Shown one piece after another: positions 61,510 through 64,000 of a stretch of 64,000 bases of DNA. Each line of letters begins with the position of its first letter. Position 1 is the stretch's first letter. The DNA is taken from positions 1 to 64,000 of the forward strand of contig CAZIOH010000034.1 in the NCBI GenBank assembly GCA_964540815.1, read 5' to 3'. The notes below the pieces were generated by a model. It saw only the letters and a list, made by a program, of their open reading frames with translations, was not told the origin of the DNA and made no database searches. The position numbers were made by a program, and so were the translations under genes. Source of the stretch: CAZIOH01 sp964540815. Lineage in GTDB: Bacteria; Myxococcota_A; Polyangia; Fen-1088.

Positions 61510-61758
61510 ATGGCCGTGTCTGCGCAGGAAATCGAGGTCCGGATCACCTCGGCCCTCCCGGGGGCGCGGGTGTTCGTGACCGACACCACCGGGCATGGCG
61601 ACCACTGGGCCGCCACCGTGGTCACCGCCGCTTTTCATGGCAAGTCCCTGGTCGAGCGGCATCGGATGGTCTACGCCGCCCTCGGCGAGCTGATGCGGGC
61701 GGACATTCACGCCCTGGCCCTGACCACGGATACACCCGAGGAGTACAAACGAACATGA
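61510..61758 (+). CDS. bolA: BolA-family protein
   Basis: An 82-residue BolA/IbaG-like protein: IEVRITSALPGARVFVTDTT, then GDHWAATVVTAAFHGKSLVE and RHRMVYAALGELM with the conserved His available for Fe-S ligation. With monothiol glutaredoxin, BolA proteins form a [2Fe-2S] hetero-complex. ATG 61510 follows a GGTGGGGC leader with only a weak ribosome site. It overlaps grxD by four bases (ATGA), which is the classic functional pairing. Confidence 0.93.
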   Translation: MAVSAQEIEVRITSALPGARVFVTDTTGHGDHWAATVVTAAFHGKSLVERHRMVYAALGELMRADIHALALTTDTPEEYKRT

Positions 61759-62078
61759 CCGAAGCGCTGAAGTCCCGGATCGAGTCGACCATCCGCAAGC
61801 AACGGGTGATGCTGTTCATGAAGGGCAGCCCCTCCATGCCACAATGTGGATTCTCGGCGGCGGTGGTCGGGGTCCTCAAGGAGATCGGCGTGCCGTTCGA
61901 CTCGCACAACATCCTCGCCGACCCCGAGATCCGCGAGGGGCTGAAGGAGTACTCGAGCTGGCCGACGTTCCCTCAGCTCTACGTGGACGGGAAGCTGGTC
62001 GGAGGCAGCGACATCGTGCGCGCGATGCACGCGCGCGGCGAGCTCGCGCCGCTGCTCCGGTCCCCCGCCACCAGCTGA
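61755..62078 (+). CDS. grxD: Monothiol glutaredoxin, Grx4 type
   Basis: A 107-residue CGFS glutaredoxin: active site PQCGFSAAVV with Cys31, preceded by VMLFMKGSPSMP, and followed by WPTFPQLYVDGKLVGGSDIV with the cis-proline and glutathione-binding GG. It carries [2Fe-2S] clusters with glutathione and BolA. Coupled to bolA upstream. The gene ends 144 bp before the SEC-C/TPR gene. Confidence 0.95.
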   Translation: MTEALKSRIESTIRKQRVMLFMKGSPSMPQCGFSAAVVGVLKEIGVPFDSHNILADPEIREGLKEYSSWPTFPQLYVDGKLVGGSDIVRAMHARGELAPLLRSPATS

Positions 62079-62222
62079 CGGCGGGTGGCCCGGCCAAAAC
62101 CGCGGGCGGCGCTCGCCTCGCGAATGGCCGGGTGATAGAAGCGTCGCCTTCCGGTGGGCCCGCCGCCGCCCCGATCCGACGCGCGCCCACCGCCCCCTTC
62201 GACGAGGACGAAAGCAAAGACC

Positions 62223-63197
62223 ATGGCCGACGACACCAGTGCCACGAACGACGCCCACTCCAGCAACCTCGAGGCGGCCAGCGCGCGTCTGCGCAGCTCG
62301 GGTCGCAACGATGCGTGTCCGTGCGGGTCGGGCAAGAAGTACAAGAAGTGTCACCTGCCGGCGGACGAGCAGGCGACCCTCCCCGCGGTGGAGGCCCCGA
62401 CCGCCCAGCAGACCCTGGCCAAGGCCTGGGGCCTGTTCGAGCAGCGCCGCCCCGGCGCCGCCGAGCGCGAGTTTCGCGCCGCCCTCGCCCTCGACCCGAA
62501 CCTGACGGATGCCAAGGTGGGCATCGGCATGTCGCGGCTCTCGGCCAACGATGCGGAGGGGGCCCAGGCGGCCCTGGCGGAGGTCGTGACGGCCTCCGAG
62601 GGCGAGCTCGAGAAGCTGCGGACCGACGCGGTGAAGGACGCCTTCACCCGCCCCGAGGCGCAGCCGCTGATCCGCGCGGCGCACGCGCTCGGGTGCCTGG
62701 CCTACGATCAGGCTCGCTACGCCGACGCGGTGGATTCGCTGACCAAGGTGTTCACCATCGACGAGGGCCCGGTCGGGACCGAGGCCCGGCTGATCGCCGC
62801 CAAGTCGCTGCTCAAGCTCGAGAAGGCCCCCGAGGCCATCACCGTGCTGGAGCCGACGCTGCGCTCGGAGACGGGCGCCAGCCGCGGGCAGCTCGGCACG
62901 GCGCTGGCGCAGTTCATCACAGGCGCCACCAGCGAGGCGCGGGCCAGCCTGGAGCAGGCGCTGCAGGGCAATCCGCACTTTGGCAAGGCGCTGCTCGGGC
63001 GAATCCGTCGCCGCGTGGAGAACGTGGCCGGCGCCCAGCCCGGCTCGATCGAGGAGGCCCAGGTCTACATGCAGACCTACGGCGACGTCTGGACGCCCGA
63101 GGCGAAGACCTTCCTCGAGCAGGTCCTCGAGGAGCGCGCCGCGCCCAAGGGCCCGGCCGCTCCAGCGGCAGAGGCCGCCGAGTCGGCCGCCCCTTAG
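62223..63197 (+). CDS. SEC-C zinc motif plus TPR-repeat protein
   Basis: 324 residues. A short unstructured start is followed by a SEC-C zinc-binding motif at about 28-44 (NDACPCGSGKKYKKCH), as in the SecA C-terminus. The rest is a run of TPR-like helices (AEREFRAALALDPNLTDAKV, DQARYADAVDSLTKVFTID) and an Ala/Pro tail. Such proteins are common in deltaproteobacteria and may bind SecB, ribosomes or other partners; the role is not established. ATG 62223 is chosen because upstream sequence in frame is Pro/Arg-rich noise. Confidence 0.82.
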   Translation: MADDTSATNDAHSSNLEAASARLRSSGRNDACPCGSGKKYKKCHLPADEQATLPAVEAPTAQQTLAKAWGLFEQRRPGAAEREFRAALALDPNLTDAKVGIGMSRLSANDAEGAQAALAEVVTASEGELEKLRTDAVKDAFTRPEAQPLIRAAHALGCLAYDQARYADAVDSLTKVFTIDEGPVGTEARLIAAKSLLKLEKAPEAITVLEPTLRSETGASRGQLGTALAQFITGATSEARASLEQALQGNPHFGKALLGRIRRRVENVAGAQPGSIEEAQVYMQTYGDVWTPEAKTFLEQVLEERAAPKGPAAPAAEAAESAAP

Positions 63198-63246
63198 GGC
63201 CCGATCCCGGTCACGGCCACGGGTTTTGACGGGGCCCCCTCGGCGG

Positions 63247-63603
63247 TCAGCCGAGCGCGAGGAGCACGAGGGTGATGGCCGCGGGGGCCGCCTGAACCCA
63301 CAGGATCTTGCGGTTGGCGGTGAGGCCGCCGAAGAGGCCTGCGATCAGCACGCAGACGGAGAAGAAGGTGCGGACGGCCCCTCCGTCCGGGCCGAGATAG
63401 AGGCCCCAGATGAGCCCGGCCGCCAGGAACCCGTTGTAGAGCCCCTGGTTGGCGGCCATGGCCTTGGTCGCGCGGGCGAAGTCCGGCGCGAGCCCGAAGG
63501 CGCGCAGGCCGGGCGGCTTGTCCCACAGGAACATCTCGAGGACGAGGATGTAAAGATGCAGGAGGGCCAGCAGGCCCACCGCGATGCTGCCTGCCGTGGC
63601 CAT
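63247..63603 (-). CDS. DUF1304 membrane protein
   Basis: A 118-residue four-helix membrane protein. DUF1304 hallmarks: LLHLYILVLEMFLWDKPPGL at helix 1, NQGLYNGFLAAGLIWGLYLG at helix 2, and FGGLTANRKILWVQAAPAAI toward the end. Function is unknown; the family is small, widespread and usually monocistronic. ATG 63603 lies 8 bp after the stop of the cut-off gene upstream, suggesting co-transcription. Confidence 0.88.
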   Translation of the reverse strand: MATAGSIAVGLLALLHLYILVLEMFLWDKPPGLRAFGLAPDFARATKAMAANQGLYNGFLAAGLIWGLYLGPDGGAVRTFFSVCVLIAGLFGGLTANRKILWVQAAPAAITLVLLALG

Positions 63604-63611
63604 GGTCGCTC

Positions 63612-64000
63612 CTACTTCCCGGATTTGAGCGCGGCCAGCCAGTCGGTGATCTTCTTGGTCCGCTTGTCGAGCTCGGCCCGCTGCTCGGCGAGCGGTTTCC
63701 CGTCACCGTCGAACGAGGCCAGCAGGGCGGCCGGATAGTCGTTGGCCAGGGAGTTCAGCATCACGTCGTAATCGGTCACGACGTTCGAGTTCCCGCCCTT
63801 CGGGTCGATGAGCTGCAACTTCTTGCCCGCGGCCACGATGGCCTTGTTCTGCTTGGCCGACAGCTTCTCGACGGCGGCCCGGTCCTTGGCGCCGTCCAGC
63901 GCGGCCCGGGTCTTGGTGATGAAGGAAAAGACCTGGTTGTGCAGCGGCAGCTTGCCCTTGTCGTAGGCGAGGAGGCGCGCGCGCTCATCGTTCGCGAGCT
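63612..64000 (-). CDS. Unknown protein, 5' end beyond the window
   Basis: An open frame enters from the right edge (first readable residues LANDERARLLAYDKGKLPLH) and runs 129 codons to the stop at 63612. It is helical and Lys/Asp/Ala-rich, with VFSFITKTRAALDGAKDRAA and a C-terminal EQRAELDKRTKKITDWLAAL. Apparent internal starts are not used as the true start. I do not recognise the family. Confidence 0.6.
   Translation of the reverse strand, partial: LANDERARLLAYDKGKLPLHNQVFSFITKTRAALDGAKDRAAVEKLSAKQNKAIVAAGKKLQLIDPKGGNSNVVTDYDVMLNSLANDYPAALLASFDGDGKPLAEQRAELDKRTKKITDWLAALKSGK

Overview
The window is very GC-rich, densely coded DNA from a Gram-negative bacterium. Features that suggest this are a BamA/TamA-like outer-membrane barrel, an RseP protease, two sigma-54 (NtrC-type) response regulators, two membrane histidine kinases, lipobox proteins with Gly/Ser repeats or many cysteines, and a high share of GTG and TTG starts. 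Together these fit a Myxococcota/deltaproteobacterial-type chromosome. That placement is inference from gene content; no rRNA, tRNA or marker phylogeny is available here. I see no prophage, complete insertion sequence, CRISPR array, plasmid origin, rRNA or tRNA.

Layout. 0-4 kb: a cut-off unknown gene, then a leftward sugar-type operon (Gfo/Idh/MocA dehydrogenase, ROK regulator, APH-fold kinase) with a palindromic operator candidate upstream. 4.3 kb: remnant of a glycosyltransferase. 4.7-11 kb: rseP, tsaB, then cimA-leuC-leuD (citramalate route to isoleucine, shared with leucine synthesis). 11-13 kb: YdcH-like and DUF1285-like proteins and a family 2 glycosyltransferase, then a 500-bp palindrome and tandem-repeat field. 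13.4-17.4 kb (leftward): POTRA/barrel protein, DUF4390 protein, NtrY-like kinase. 17.5-23.7 kb (leftward): SirB1-type protein, RecQ, beta-carbonic anhydrase, a three-gene ABC exporter. 23.7-28.2 kb: thioredoxin with a His-rich tail, FHA protein, MutS2, histidine phosphatase. 28.3-33.3 kb: Cys-rich lipoprotein, FdhD plus a YdeP-type molybdoenzyme, Gly-repeat lipoprotein, ArsN2-like acetyltransferase. 33.4-40.2 kb: proB-proA, siroheme synthase-cysA, an AbrB/PIN toxin-antitoxin pair, an unknown membrane protein. 40.2-43.5 kb (leftward): HAD phosphatase, nadC, birA, uppP. 43.7-46 kb: rsmD-coaD-aspC. 46-49.4 kb: orphan NtrC-type regulator and a SUKH-like/TPR protein. 49.4-52.5 kb: a MITE-like inverted-repeat element, then cysD and cysN fused to a degenerate APS-kinase-like domain. 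52.6-61.3 kb: PcrA/UvrD helicase, Mrp, RibA, and a histidine kinase/sigma-54 regulator/GIDE-like membrane protein operon. 61.3-64 kb: a second copy of the dispersed repeat, bolA-grxD, SEC-C/TPR protein, DUF1304 protein and a cut-off unknown gene.

How genes connect. Siroheme synthase, CysA, CysD and CysN point to assimilatory sulfate use, split over two loci. CimA with LeuCD gives branched-chain amino-acid synthesis. BolA, Grx4-type glutaredoxin and Mrp are iron-sulfur cluster factors. FdhD should serve the molybdoenzyme next to it.

Most of the window is ordinary housekeeping sequence, and I did not find a convincing new multi-gene system. The best leads are the non-coding elements (the inverted-repeat element at 49440-49530 with a possible 8-bp target duplication, and the dispersed palindromic repeat at 13048 and 61329) and several proteins with unusual architecture: the His-tailed thioredoxin, the CysN-linked dead-looking kinase, the ProB insertion, the three-PDZ RseP, the RecQ layout, and an Mrp gene whose only well-placed start is ATC.
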